NCBI GenBank assembly: GCA_964624635.1
Contig: CAZUXM010000052.1
Span: forward strand, 1-18,953
Length of the DNA: 18,953 nucleotides
Origin: JANWKQ01 sp964624635
GTDB taxonomy: Bacteria > Bacteroidota > Bacteroidia > CAIKAF01
Reading direction: 5' to 3'
How positions within the stretch are numbered: position 1 is the stretch's first letter; each line of letters opens with the position of its first letter. The position numbers were made by a program, and so were the translations under genes. Below the pieces are notes generated by a model. It did no database searches, was not told the DNA's origin, and saw nothing but the letters and a program-made list of their open reading frames with translations. Positions 8,112 through 16,143 of the stretch are shown here, piece after piece.

Positions 8112-9466
8112 AAAGGTGGCTAGGTATTATTAGTTGTTGTTTGGTATTATCCAACGCTTGGGGGCAGGATAAGATCATGATTGATCAGATAGCTGCTGTA
8201 GTAGGTTCTGAAACTATTCTCATGAGTGATATTGAGAACCAAATGCAGCAAATGGTAATGCAAGGTCAGGCGAAAAAAGATGATGCTACTTTTTGTATGA
8301 TTCTGGAGCAAGCCATCGTTCAAAAAATGATGTTAATGCAGGCTCGTTTTGATAGTATCCCTGTAAGCGAAGATCAGGTGAATCAGGAAATGAATCGACG
8401 ATTAGATGTATTCATTCAACAAGCCGGCGGACGAGAAAATCTTGAAAAAGCATTGGGAAAATCAATTGATGAGATCAAGATTACTTTCAGTGAAACCATA
8501 GAGGAGCAGTTGTTGATTCAGCAAATGCAACAAAAAATTACCGGAAGTGCCAGAGTTACCCCTGCTGAAGTAAAAAAATACTTTAATAAAATCCCTAAAG
8601 ATTCATTACCTTATATTCAATCTGAAGTACAAATAGGTCAGCTGGTAATTAAACCCCCTATACGAAAAGAGGAAAAAGACCGGGTGATGAAACAACTCTC
8701 TGATATAAAAAAGAAAATTGAAGGGGGATCCAGCTTTGGATTACAGGCAAAATTACATAGCGAAGATTATGGTAGCGGAGCTCAATATGGTGAGTTGGGT
8801 TTTTTACGTCGTGAAGATCTGGTAGAGAATTTTGCAGCAGCTGCTTTTAATCTGGAAGGAGATTCAATTTCAGGGGTAGTGGAAACCGAATTTGGATTTC
8901 ATATCATCCAATTGATTGAAAAAAGAGGAGAGTATGCTAACTTCCGACACATTCTCATTAAACCCAAAGTGCAAAGTGAGGATGTATACAAATGTGTTGA
9001 ACGCATGGACTCTATTCATCGTGAGTTAAAAAAAGGAACACTTACGTTTACCAAAGCAGCCGGGACCTTCAGTACAGATGAAAATACTAAAAATAATGGA
9101 GGGTTATTAATGAATCCAATTAACGGAGGTTCTACCTTCTCAATGGATGAATTGGCTGAAATTGATGATGCCACCTTTAGAGCCATTGAAGACTTAAATA
9201 TAGGCGACATGACCGAACCTAAGTTGTTTGATGAGCAGGGAGGGTCAAAAGTGGTGAAGATTTTATATATAGTGAGTAAAACCGAACCTCATGTGGCAAA
9301 TTTGGAAACAGATTACGCCAAAATACAACAGGCAGCCATTGCTGATAAACAAGCCCAATTATTGAATGACTGGGTAGAAGACAGAAAAGATGATTTTTAT
9401 ATTCGAATTGCTCCTGATTATAAAACCTGTAAGTTTACCATCAGTTGGTTTCATGAAAAATCCTAA
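8108..9466 (+). CDS. SurA-like periplasmic peptidyl-prolyl isomerase with two parvulin domains
   Basis: 452-residue exported protein with the SurA plan: signal peptide (about 1-19, ending NAWG), N-terminal SurA domain (about 24-150, beginning IDQIAAVVGSETILMSDIE), parvulin domain 1 (about 172-273, SEVQIGQLV through EFGFHIIQL), and parvulin domain 2 (about 276-392, FRHILIKPKV, then TFSTDENTKNNGG at 320-332), followed by a short C-terminal helix. SurA proteins escort unfolded beta-barrel proteins across the periplasm to the BAM complex and isomerise prolyl bonds. The second domain keeps the canonical H281-I-L-I strand, while the first starts Q-I-G-Q-L-V instead, suggesting that domain 2 is the likelier active one. 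It overlaps the upstream lipoprotein gene by ATGA and is followed after 25 bp by moxR. I leave the symbol blank because three related genes sit here and orthology to E. coli surA is not proven. Confidence 0.92.
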   Translation: MKRWLGIISCCLVLSNAWGQDKIMIDQIAAVVGSETILMSDIENQMQQMVMQGQAKKDDATFCMILEQAIVQKMMLMQARFDSIPVSEDQVNQEMNRRLDVFIQQAGGRENLEKALGKSIDEIKITFSETIEEQLLIQQMQQKITGSARVTPAEVKKYFNKIPKDSLPYIQSEVQIGQLVIKPPIRKEEKDRVMKQLSDIKKKIEGGSSFGLQAKLHSEDYGSGAQYGELGFLRREDLVENFAAAAFNLEGDSISGVVETEFGFHIIQLIEKRGEYANFRHILIKPKVQSEDVYKCVERMDSIHRELKKGTLTFTKAAGTFSTDENTKNNGGLLMNPINGGSTFSMDELAEIDDATFRAIEDLNIGDMTEPKLFDEQGGSKVVKILYIVSKTEPHVANLETDYAKIQQAAIADKQAQLLNDWVEDRKDDFYIRIAPDYKTCKFTISWFHEKS

Positions 9467-9491
9467 TAATTTTAAAGCTTAATTTTACAAT

Positions 9492-10457
9492 ATGCAGTTT
9501 CAGTCAGATAAAGAGGCCGTTGATTCACTTCACAAAGTATATGGTGAGTTAAGCACCGAAATAGGAAAAGTAATTGTAGGGCAGGAAGACATCGTTAAAA
9601 ACGTACTTATCTCTGTTTTTAGTAAAGGGCATTGTTTGCTGGTAGGAGTGCCTGGATTAGCAAAAACTTTATTGGTAAATACTATTGCGGATGTGTTGGG
9701 ATTGAGTTTTAACAGAATACAATTTACCCCCGATTTAATGCCTTCTGATATTATCGGATCTGAAATATTAGATGAAACCCGAAACTTTAAGTTCATTAAA
9801 GGACCTATATTTTCCAATATCATATTAGCAGATGAGATTAACCGTACACCCCCTAAAACCCAATCAGCTTTATTAGAAGCTATGCAGGAAAAAGCAGTGA
9901 CTGCTGCTGGTAAAAGATATAAACTGGATGAACCTTTCTTTGTATTAGCTACACAAAACCCTATTGAGCAGGAGGGTACCTATCCTTTACCTGAAGCTCA
10001 GTTAGACCGTTTTATGTTTAACCTTTGGTTAGATTATCCTACGTTTAAAGATGAGTTGAATATTGTTAAACAAACTACTTCTAATACGCAGGCAAAGGCT
10101 ACCGAAAAAATATCGAAGGAAGCTATTTTATTTTATCAGGACTTGGTGCGTAAACTACCGGTAACTGATAATGTATTGGAGTATGCTGTTGGTTTGGTGG
10201 CCAAAACCCGTCCGAATACTGAAATGGCTCCTAAGATAGTCAATGAATATTTNNNNNNNNNNGGAGCAGGACCACGGGCCTCACAATTCTTAATTATAGG
10301 TGCTAAATGTAATGCTGCCATTCGTGGTAAATATGCTCCGGATATTGAAGATGTAAAAGCTGTAGCGACGAATGTACTTCGACATAGAATTGTACGTAAT
10401 TACAAAGCTGAAGCCGAAGGTTATAGAGTAGAAGATATTATCAAAGAGTTGCTTTAA
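9492..10457 (+). CDS. MoxR-family AAA+ ATPase, with a 10-N assembly gap
   Basis: 321-residue cytosolic AAA+ ATPase of the MoxR type, thought to act as a chaperone that activates or assembles partner complexes, often with VWA-domain proteins. Visible motifs: Walker A GVPGLAKT (52-59), Walker B ILADEINR (111-118), the sensor-1 and following MoxR signature ATQNPIEQEGTYPLPEAQLDRF-like region (153-174), and the C-terminal lid starting GAGPRASQFLI. Four codons just before GAGPRAS contain the Ns at 10253-10262; the frame is kept across the gap, but I expect three residues there rather than four, so the gap size may be nominal. It ends the folding-factor operon. The VWA/DUF58 partners that usually follow moxR are missing: the next gene is convergent and shares a TTAA with its stop. 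Confidence 0.94.
   Translation: MQFQSDKEAVDSLHKVYGELSTEIGKVIVGQEDIVKNVLISVFSKGHCLLVGVPGLAKTLLVNTIADVLGLSFNRIQFTPDLMPSDIIGSEILDETRNFKFIKGPIFSNIILADEINRTPPKTQSALLEAMQEKAVTAAGKRYKLDEPFFVLATQNPIEQEGTYPLPEAQLDRFMFNLWLDYPTFKDELNIVKQTTSNTQAKATEKISKEAILFYQDLVRKLPVTDNVLEYAVGLVAKTRPNTEMAPKIVNEYXXXXGAGPRASQFLIIGAKCNAAIRGKYAPDIEDVKAVATNVLRHRIVRNYKAEAEGYRVEDIIKELL
10253..10262. other. Assembly gap (10 N) inside moxR
   Basis: Ten undetermined bases. The reading frame on both sides is the same moxR frame, so the gene is probably intact and only the size of the gap is uncertain. Confidence 0.99.
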
Positions 10458-12190
10458 TTAGCAAATACCATTGATTTGGTACCTATCTTATTTCCATCAA
10501 TTATTAAGCTATAATATAATACTCCTGTAGTACCATAACCGTGAGTATACATAATTTCATTTAACCCTTCATTGATTTCTATTGGTATACGTTTTAGCTC
10601 TACACCATTAACACTGGTAATGATAATTTCTGCCTTTTTATAAGAAGGAATCTGATAAGTGTAAAATTGAATATACGTAGATTCGTCAAAGGGATTAGGT
10701 TTATTCTGCCACAATTCGATATTGGATTGGGAAGTTATTTCAGCAATACTACTTACATTTACCATGTACTCTTTAGACGGAATACTTTCTATTCCATCGT
10801 CATCAATACTCATGATTTGAACTGAAACTACATCATTAGGAGAACTCACATTGAATGTATCTACTAAAGTGTTGGTCATGGTAAATAAAGTATCCCAATC
10901 GTTGGTATTTGAACGAACGCCTACACGATAAACATTGTATTGAGTTTCCAAGGTAACTTCAACCCTAATTTGATCAGCTCCAACCGCAGTAAGTAAAAAA
11001 TCGGGTTGTTTGGGTCCTAAAGCACACATGGCTGCGGCATTGCCATTGATGTAGGCATTACGTGCCAGGTATCGAAAATCAACAAAAAAACTATCAATAA
11101 CCATGTCAGCATCAGTATCCACACCGAGTGTATCACGGGTGGAGTGTTGTCTATCGGTATAAGCTGTATCAGTTACATTAGCATCACCATGTTCGTTGGC
11201 AGAAGTATACCTGATAGAAGCATATCCCTTTTGGCGAAATGGAACATGATCCCCTGATCGCCCTGTTCTATCTTCAGGAGACATGATGAGAATATTCATG
11301 GGAGTTTGTACAATGGGTAAGAGCTGTTCTTTGTATTCTAGTTTACAAAACCTGGCATAAGCTTTATTTTTTGAATTAAAACTTCCATTCGAAAATATTC
11401 TAACATCCACACTATCTACATCACCCAAGCCCGGACAAGAGGGGGGAGAAGAAGTTTCCCCACATAAAATTCCTCCAATTACATCGTTGTTTTGTACTGC
11501 TTTCACTTGTATGTTTTGCAAAGTGGTATAATCAGCAAATGCCTCAGCTCCATACAAACCTTGTTCCTCTGCAATGGTTACCAAAAAAACAAGGGTTTGT
11601 TTGTAAGTATATTTACTCATTACACGGGCTAATTCCATCACTAAAGCAGTTCCACTTGCATTGTCTTCAATTCCTTGTGCATTGCAAAGAGTATCACATA
11701 ATCCTTCACATCTTGAATCTATATGTCCTTCAATGACTATGATACTTTTATCAGTAGTATCCGATCCGGGTAAAACTGCACAAATGTTTTTATGTTTGGT
11801 TTTACTGCATATAGATCTATCAAAAGTGAGGTAAAACGGTATTAAACGGTTTTCATTAACAGTACTGTATTGTTGGAACTTGGCGTATACCCATTTTCGA
11901 GCTGCACCTATGCCAAAATCTGATGAAATGGTATCACTTCCACTATTCCTATTTTTAAATGAAGCCAGGTGGATTATATCAGCCTTTAATGAATCAGGCG
12001 AAACGTTATTCATAATTCCAGATGAAATAACTGAGGGATTGGTGATAGGAGTTACTTGGGCATAGGTAACAGGATTATAATTACCCTGCATAACCTGCAA
12101 GGCTATCGGATTAGTAACATCTATATTGGTTTGGTTGTACAACCATCCAAAATTTAAAACCAATAAGGATATAATTACTACTCTTTTCAT
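10454..12190 (-). CDS. Secreted M28-family zinc aminopeptidase with T9SS C-terminal sorting domain
   Basis: 578 residues. Start ATG 12188-12190 opens a signal peptide (1-20); a 17-residue upstream extension is unlikely. The M28 catalytic domain (about 60-390) shows the di-zinc set: H156 in EGHID, D176 in GIEDNASG, catalytic E208 with zinc-binding E209 in IAEEQGLYGAEAFADY, D236, and H349 in HSTRDT. Two Cys pairs around 161-169 and 242-252 may form disulfides. A fibronectin-like beta segment (about 397-480) follows. The last 90 residues (WQNKPNPFDESTYIQF at 494-509, then VNGVELKRI and GVLYYSLIIDG) are a type A T9SS sorting domain, so the protein should cross the outer membrane and be released or attached at the surface. 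M28 enzymes remove N-terminal residues from peptides; the likely role is nutrient peptide scavenging. Convergent with moxR by 4 bp. Confidence 0.92.
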   Translation of the reverse strand: MKRVVIISLLVLNFGWLYNQTNIDVTNPIALQVMQGNYNPVTYAQVTPITNPSVISSGIMNNVSPDSLKADIIHLASFKNRNSGSDTISSDFGIGAARKWVYAKFQQYSTVNENRLIPFYLTFDRSICSKTKHKNICAVLPGSDTTDKSIIVIEGHIDSRCEGLCDTLCNAQGIEDNASGTALVMELARVMSKYTYKQTLVFLVTIAEEQGLYGAEAFADYTTLQNIQVKAVQNNDVIGGILCGETSSPPSCPGLGDVDSVDVRIFSNGSFNSKNKAYARFCKLEYKEQLLPIVQTPMNILIMSPEDRTGRSGDHVPFRQKGYASIRYTSANEHGDANVTDTAYTDRQHSTRDTLGVDTDADMVIDSFFVDFRYLARNAYINGNAAAMCALGPKQPDFLLTAVGADQIRVEVTLETQYNVYRVGVRSNTNDWDTLFTMTNTLVDTFNVSSPNDVVSVQIMSIDDDGIESIPSKEYMVNVSSIAEITSQSNIELWQNKPNPFDESTYIQFYTYQIPSYKKAEIIITSVNGVELKRIPIEINEGLNEIMYTHGYGTTGVLYYSLIIDGNKIGTKSMVFAN

Positions 12191-12282
12191 CACCAAACCT
12201 TTACAACCAAGGTATGTATTTTTATAAATAATTGAATGCATGCTAACTTAAATTTCCTACTTTCAGCCCGATAAATTTAATC

Positions 12283-12738
12283 ATGGAAAAAAAGATAGGC
12301 AATATAACCTACTCAACCAATAAATCCCTATTAGATATCAATCTTATTCACACCTACCTATCCCAAGAAAGTTATTGGGCTAATGGAATACCAGTGGAAA
12401 TAGTAAAAAAATCAATCGAAGGTTCTTTATGTTTTGGAGTATATGATGATCACCATCAAATTGGGTTTGCTCGTATTATTACTGATTATGCCACCTTCGG
12501 TTATTTAGCCGATGTATTTGTATTAGGTGACCATCGTAAACAAGGAATAGGGAAGGACCTCATGGAATTTATCATGGAGGTGACGGATCAATTACATCTT
12601 CGCAGATTTATGTTAGCTACCTTAGATGCCCATGAACTCTATAAAAAATACGGTTTTAAACGTATTAAAAATGCCCGTAAGTTTATGGAGATTAGTAAAC
12701 CTGATATCTACGGGGATATCGAAAATTCCTGCAGGTAA
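12283..12738 (+). CDS. GNAT-family N-acetyltransferase, 151 residues
   Basis: Single-domain cytosolic acetyl-CoA-dependent acyltransferase of unknown substrate. The acetyl-CoA binding motif A is seen as LADVFVLGDHRKQGIGKDLM (76-94 region), with the pyrophosphate-binding loop RKQGIGK at 85-91, and the closing ELYKKYGFKRI (118-128) is the usual C-terminal GNAT strand-helix. The N-terminal half carries a YWANGIP segment seen in a common bacterial GNAT subgroup. The start is ATG 12283. It stands alone: divergent from the M28 peptidase (92 bp between) and convergent with the M2 peptidase, separated from it by the hairpin at 12748-12802. Confidence 0.9.
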   Translation: MEKKIGNITYSTNKSLLDINLIHTYLSQESYWANGIPVEIVKKSIEGSLCFGVYDDHHQIGFARIITDYATFGYLADVFVLGDHRKQGIGKDLMEFIMEVTDQLHLRRFMLATLDAHELYKKYGFKRIKNARKFMEISKPDIYGDIENSCR

Positions 12739-12747
12739 TTCTTTTAA

Positions 12748-12802
12748 ACCACATAGGCACATAGAAAATATAGTACCATGTGAAACTATGTGTCTATGTG
12801 GT
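12748..12802. terminator. Long imperfect hairpin between two convergent genes, probable bidirectional terminator
   Basis: Arms of 17 bases at 12748-12764 and 12786-12802 pair except for one G-T/A-C position, around a 21-base AT-rich loop. The left arm itself holds CACATAG twice in tandem (separated by one G) and the right arm the complement. It fills the 71-bp space between the GNAT gene (plus) and the M2 peptidase gene (minus), where both transcripts must stop. Neither side has a long T run, so it may also be a dispersed intergenic repeat serving as a terminator or 3' stabiliser. Confidence 0.6.
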
Positions 12803-12809
12803 GAATATT

Positions 12810-14627
12810 CTATATCTCAAACTTCTCTGGCAATGTATATGTTTTATCCTTATTCTGTTCTTTTAACCAGGTCATTAAGGGAGCAAAATAATCCAACATA
12901 GGTTTGGCCGAAATCCCTGATCCCAATCGTTTTTTCATATCCTCTTTCCAATCAACCGTTGCGCCGGTTTTCATTACATCCTGTAAAAAATCACCTACTC
13001 CTTTATTGCCATAGTAATTGGTAGCATGTGGATCCTGTTTCAAGATGTTTTTTGAAATATGGTCGTGAAATTGGAACAGTAATACTGTTGATAATGCATA
13101 ATCATAATATTGTGCAGGATCATCATTGATATGGGTTTTGGTGGCAGCGTCACAGTATTCTTCTCCACGTTGTATTGGAGGAGCTATCCCCTGACATTTC
13201 GCTACAATTTCCCACCAACGTTTGTTGTATTGATCAGCTGGTAGGTTGTTGCTGTATAAGTCGTATTCAAATTCGGTCATGGTACCTGCGGCCCATGGAA
13301 GCATTACACCATAATTTAGAGCTTCTTTCAACAAGATTTTTGTTTCGTCGGTCTTCGCGTCAGCCGGAACCAATTTATACTGTTGTAAAAATGGTTTCTG
13401 CATCGCAGCCAATCCCATCATGGTACCAAAGGCTTCGTGATAAGCACGATTAGCTCCATTGCGTAAAATTACAGGTACATCCGGGTTTGAATAACTCATA
13501 TAATAATAAATATGTCCTAGTTCGTGCAAGGTAGTTTCCCACCATTCGCTATTAGGTTCAATGCTCATTAATGAACGAATGTCTTTATCATAATCCATAT
13601 GCCAGGCGGAGGCATGGGTATTCTTTTTATATCCTGCATCTTTAGGCAATTGGTACAAACTTGATTTCTCATAAAAAGAGGCAGGTAACTTAGGGAAACC
13701 TAAGCTTACATAAAAATCCTCTGCCTGTTGAACAATCCATTCAGGTGACTTTTTACTCAATGAATCATCAATATTTAAACCTTCTACCTCAACCATGGCC
13801 GTCCAATCTTGACCCCAACGATTAGGTAACCAATGTGCAGGAATCATGTCTGGAACGGGTTGCTTATATTTATTAGCTAATTCATACCTGGCCCAGGTAT
13901 GTAACTCTCGGTACAATGGCCAAATTTCAGATACTAATTGACGGCATTGATCTACCATTTCTTTAGAGCTCATACCGTAATCCGATACCTGATACTCAAA
14001 GTAATCCTTGTAGTTAAGGGCCTGAACTGTTTGATTGCGTAATTGTTGTAGTTCAACCAACCCGGGTTTCAAAACTTTACCTACTTCTTTACTGGCATTC
14101 CATAATTGCAAGCGTTTGTCAAGGTTATTTTCTTCACGTAATCCTTTCTCTATATCGTTTGGTGTAATCTCTTTACCATTTAACTTAAAAGTATATCCAA
14201 ACAATGCCTTGGTTTGTTTGTTTTGAGCGTCAATTCTTTTCTTTACCAAGTCTCCTGCAATTTCAGGACTTCCCCCAGCCATATACAAAATATAATTGAG
14301 CTGACGAATTTGTAAATTACTTAAATCGTCTTTTGATTTTAAATATTCCTGTGCCTTTTCAATAACGGCTTTACTTCCAGTGAATTTAGCATATGCTTCA
14401 TCCGCTTCAGCTGCTTTTTTCTCAGTAATAGTATCCCCTTCAACAATGTGAGTATTCAATTCCCACTGAGCAACACTGGCATCGTAAGAATATTTTTGCC
14501 AATCTTTATTGTATTGATCGAGCCATGCCTGTACTTCAGTGGCTTTACCTTTATCAACAGGTTTTTCTTTTTTGCCTCCACAGGCTGATAATAAAACGAT
14601 GCAAACAAGTAGGGGAAGCTTTTTCAT
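12810..14627 (-). CDS. M2-family (angiotensin-converting-enzyme-like) peptidyl-dipeptidase lipoprotein
   Basis: 605 residues. Lipobox L-L-S-A-C gives a lipidated C16, so the enzyme is anchored in the envelope. The M2 hallmark is the zinc site HELGH (368-372) with the third ligand E398 in YHEAFG; the stretch from HELGHIYYY through RNGANRAYHEAFG parallels ACE closely, with a two-residue longer spacer. AHWLPNRWGQDW (264-275) corresponds to the AH.L.N.W.Q.W block of ACE. Length matches a single ACE catalytic domain. M2 enzymes release C-terminal dipeptides; the bacterial substrate is unknown, but a role in peptide catabolism in the periplasm or at the outer membrane is plausible. It ends with TAG. 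Divergent from the unknown exported gene (129 bp) and convergent with the GNAT gene. Family call firm, physiological role not. Confidence 0.93.
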   Translation of the reverse strand: MKKLPLLVCIVLLSACGGKKEKPVDKGKATEVQAWLDQYNKDWQKYSYDASVAQWELNTHIVEGDTITEKKAAEADEAYAKFTGSKAVIEKAQEYLKSKDDLSNLQIRQLNYILYMAGGSPEIAGDLVKKRIDAQNKQTKALFGYTFKLNGKEITPNDIEKGLREENNLDKRLQLWNASKEVGKVLKPGLVELQQLRNQTVQALNYKDYFEYQVSDYGMSSKEMVDQCRQLVSEIWPLYRELHTWARYELANKYKQPVPDMIPAHWLPNRWGQDWTAMVEVEGLNIDDSLSKKSPEWIVQQAEDFYVSLGFPKLPASFYEKSSLYQLPKDAGYKKNTHASAWHMDYDKDIRSLMSIEPNSEWWETTLHELGHIYYYMSYSNPDVPVILRNGANRAYHEAFGTMMGLAAMQKPFLQQYKLVPADAKTDETKILLKEALNYGVMLPWAAGTMTEFEYDLYSNNLPADQYNKRWWEIVAKCQGIAPPIQRGEEYCDAATKTHINDDPAQYYDYALSTVLLFQFHDHISKNILKQDPHATNYYGNKGVGDFLQDVMKTGATVDWKEDMKKRLGSGISAKPMLDYFAPLMTWLKEQNKDKTYTLPEKFEI

Positions 14628-14730
14628 ATTTTAAAATGTATAAAACGAAAGTAATAAATTGTTTTTTACTAATTAACTAACCCAAATCATAGTTTTATCT
14701 ACCCACCCCCGGATGGTCTTATTGGCTGCA

Positions 14731-14738
14731 TAGCTTTG
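14731..14738 (+). promoter_or_regulatory. Possible -7 element for the unknown exported protein gene
   Basis: TAGCTTTG at 14731-14738 matches TAnnTTTG and lies 18 bp before the ATG at 14757. No TTTG is present at the expected -33 distance, where the DNA is a C-rich run, so this is tentative. Confidence 0.4.
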
Positions 14739-14756
14739 CTTTTAAATTCTTATTTC

Positions 14757-16052
14757 ATGCAAAAAAAAAGTATCTTCTACTTCTCAATTATAGGCATCCT
14801 TTTTGGGGTATCTCAAACCGGACTAAATGTTTTCTGCCAAACCCCCGGCTTTTATAAGATTGGAGCATATTCCTATAAAAATTCCACGTTTAATCCAACT
14901 ATCACTGATGGAACATGGGTAAGGAATAATGTATTTTTTTGTGGGTATAGGAATGGAGAGTTATATGGAGTACCAAGAAAAATGCCATGGATTGGTGTAT
15001 TTGACCAGGCCAGCGGTAAGCTGGTTTCTGAATTAGCATGGGAATCTGTTGGGCCGTTCAATAAAATCATCAGCAATGAAACGGAAGGAACGGTTACCGT
15101 GGTTAACCAATGCTACGGTCAACTTTTTCTGGCTCAACTGGACTCAACCCTTCAGGTTAAAAATTCCTATTACTCCGATAGCTTTCAGGATATCACTTAT
15201 GTTGGTTCCATTGGTAAATCCGGTGGTTTTATAGGTATTTTGCATGAAGGAGATGAAAACAGCGAGCTAACGGATACAAGAAGTATTCATCGGTGCAAAG
15301 TGTTGTACTTTAATAAGGACCTAAAAAAGTCCTTCGAATCAAGCTATATAGATAGTACCCGCATCCTCACTGCTGTTTCGGATACATATGGTAATGTGAT
15401 TGGAGTTAGTAGGAAATTATCAGACGACCCATTTACGCCCTATCAAATGGAAGTGCTTTCATTAAATGTCAATAATAATATTAATAGAGCTACAATACCT
15501 TGGATTTTGCCAGAAAAAACCTTGAATAATAACCATTATCGACTAAGGGTGTTGAAGGTTCATAATATTATTAATCCGGATGCAAAAGGAGCCGGTATTG
15601 TTGCCAATGTGGTTTATACAAATACAGAATATCCTTATTACAACTTCGAAAAACCGTACACAGCTTATTTTTATATGTCGGCGGATGGAACCATCAAAGA
15701 CAATTCCATAGTAAAGTTAGTTGACCCGGGCACATTTGACTATGCAAGCACCGCTACATTTACATACGAAAATAAAGTTCTTATATATTCTTATGCATTG
15801 GAAACAGATAATAATTCAGTTACCATCCCAGGACTTACAGCAGCTGTAAATAATGGTCACCTAAGTGTGTTTGATATAAATGCTAGCAAAATAACTTATT
15901 CCTCCCCGTTGGCGACCTCATTTCCGTTTTTAAAAAGCTGTTATGGAAGTGATCTTGGAATGGTAGATGACTATTCCATTACCGCTTTGTTTAGGGATAC
16001 GGGCAACTATGATTATTATTCGGTAGTATATTATATGCTGAATTTCAACTAA
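14757..16052 (+). CDS. Exported protein of unknown function, 431 residues
   Basis: I do not recognise a family. ATG 14757 opens a signal peptide with a lysine-rich start and hydrophobic core ending near V-F-C-Q, which is why I prefer it to the in-frame TTG at 14736. The mature protein is rich in Tyr, Asn, Ser, Thr and alternating beta-strand patterns (WIGVFDQASGKLVSEL, YGNVIGVSRKL, LSVFDINASKITYSS), which suggests a beta-propeller or similar all-beta fold, but no repeat unit is clean enough to count blades. There is no lipobox and no T9SS sorting tail; the C-terminus (YYSVVYYMLNFN) is hydrophobic and aromatic, slightly like an outer-membrane beta signal, though the rest does not look like a barrel. 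It is divergent from the M2 peptidase and 91 bp ahead of hpt. Probably periplasmic or surface-exposed; function unknown. Confidence 0.75.
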   Translation: MQKKSIFYFSIIGILFGVSQTGLNVFCQTPGFYKIGAYSYKNSTFNPTITDGTWVRNNVFFCGYRNGELYGVPRKMPWIGVFDQASGKLVSELAWESVGPFNKIISNETEGTVTVVNQCYGQLFLAQLDSTLQVKNSYYSDSFQDITYVGSIGKSGGFIGILHEGDENSELTDTRSIHRCKVLYFNKDLKKSFESSYIDSTRILTAVSDTYGNVIGVSRKLSDDPFTPYQMEVLSLNVNNNINRATIPWILPEKTLNNNHYRLRVLKVHNIINPDAKGAGIVANVVYTNTEYPYYNFEKPYTAYFYMSADGTIKDNSIVKLVDPGTFDYASTATFTYENKVLIYSYALETDNNSVTIPGLTAAVNNGHLSVFDINASKITYSSPLATSFPFLKSCYGSDLGMVDDYSITALFRDTGNYDYYSVVYYMLNFN

Positions 16053-16143
16053 TAAGGCCAAGAATAGATATACATCCATAAATTTATCCCGGCTATAAGG
16101 CAGAAATTACGGTGAATTCAACAAAAATTGTTTTCTTAGCCTT

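Noticed and set aside
13175..13453. 92-codon open frame on the plus strand inside the M2 peptidase gene
   Set aside because: It is an antisense shadow of a well-conserved coding region, with no start context or recognisable protein.
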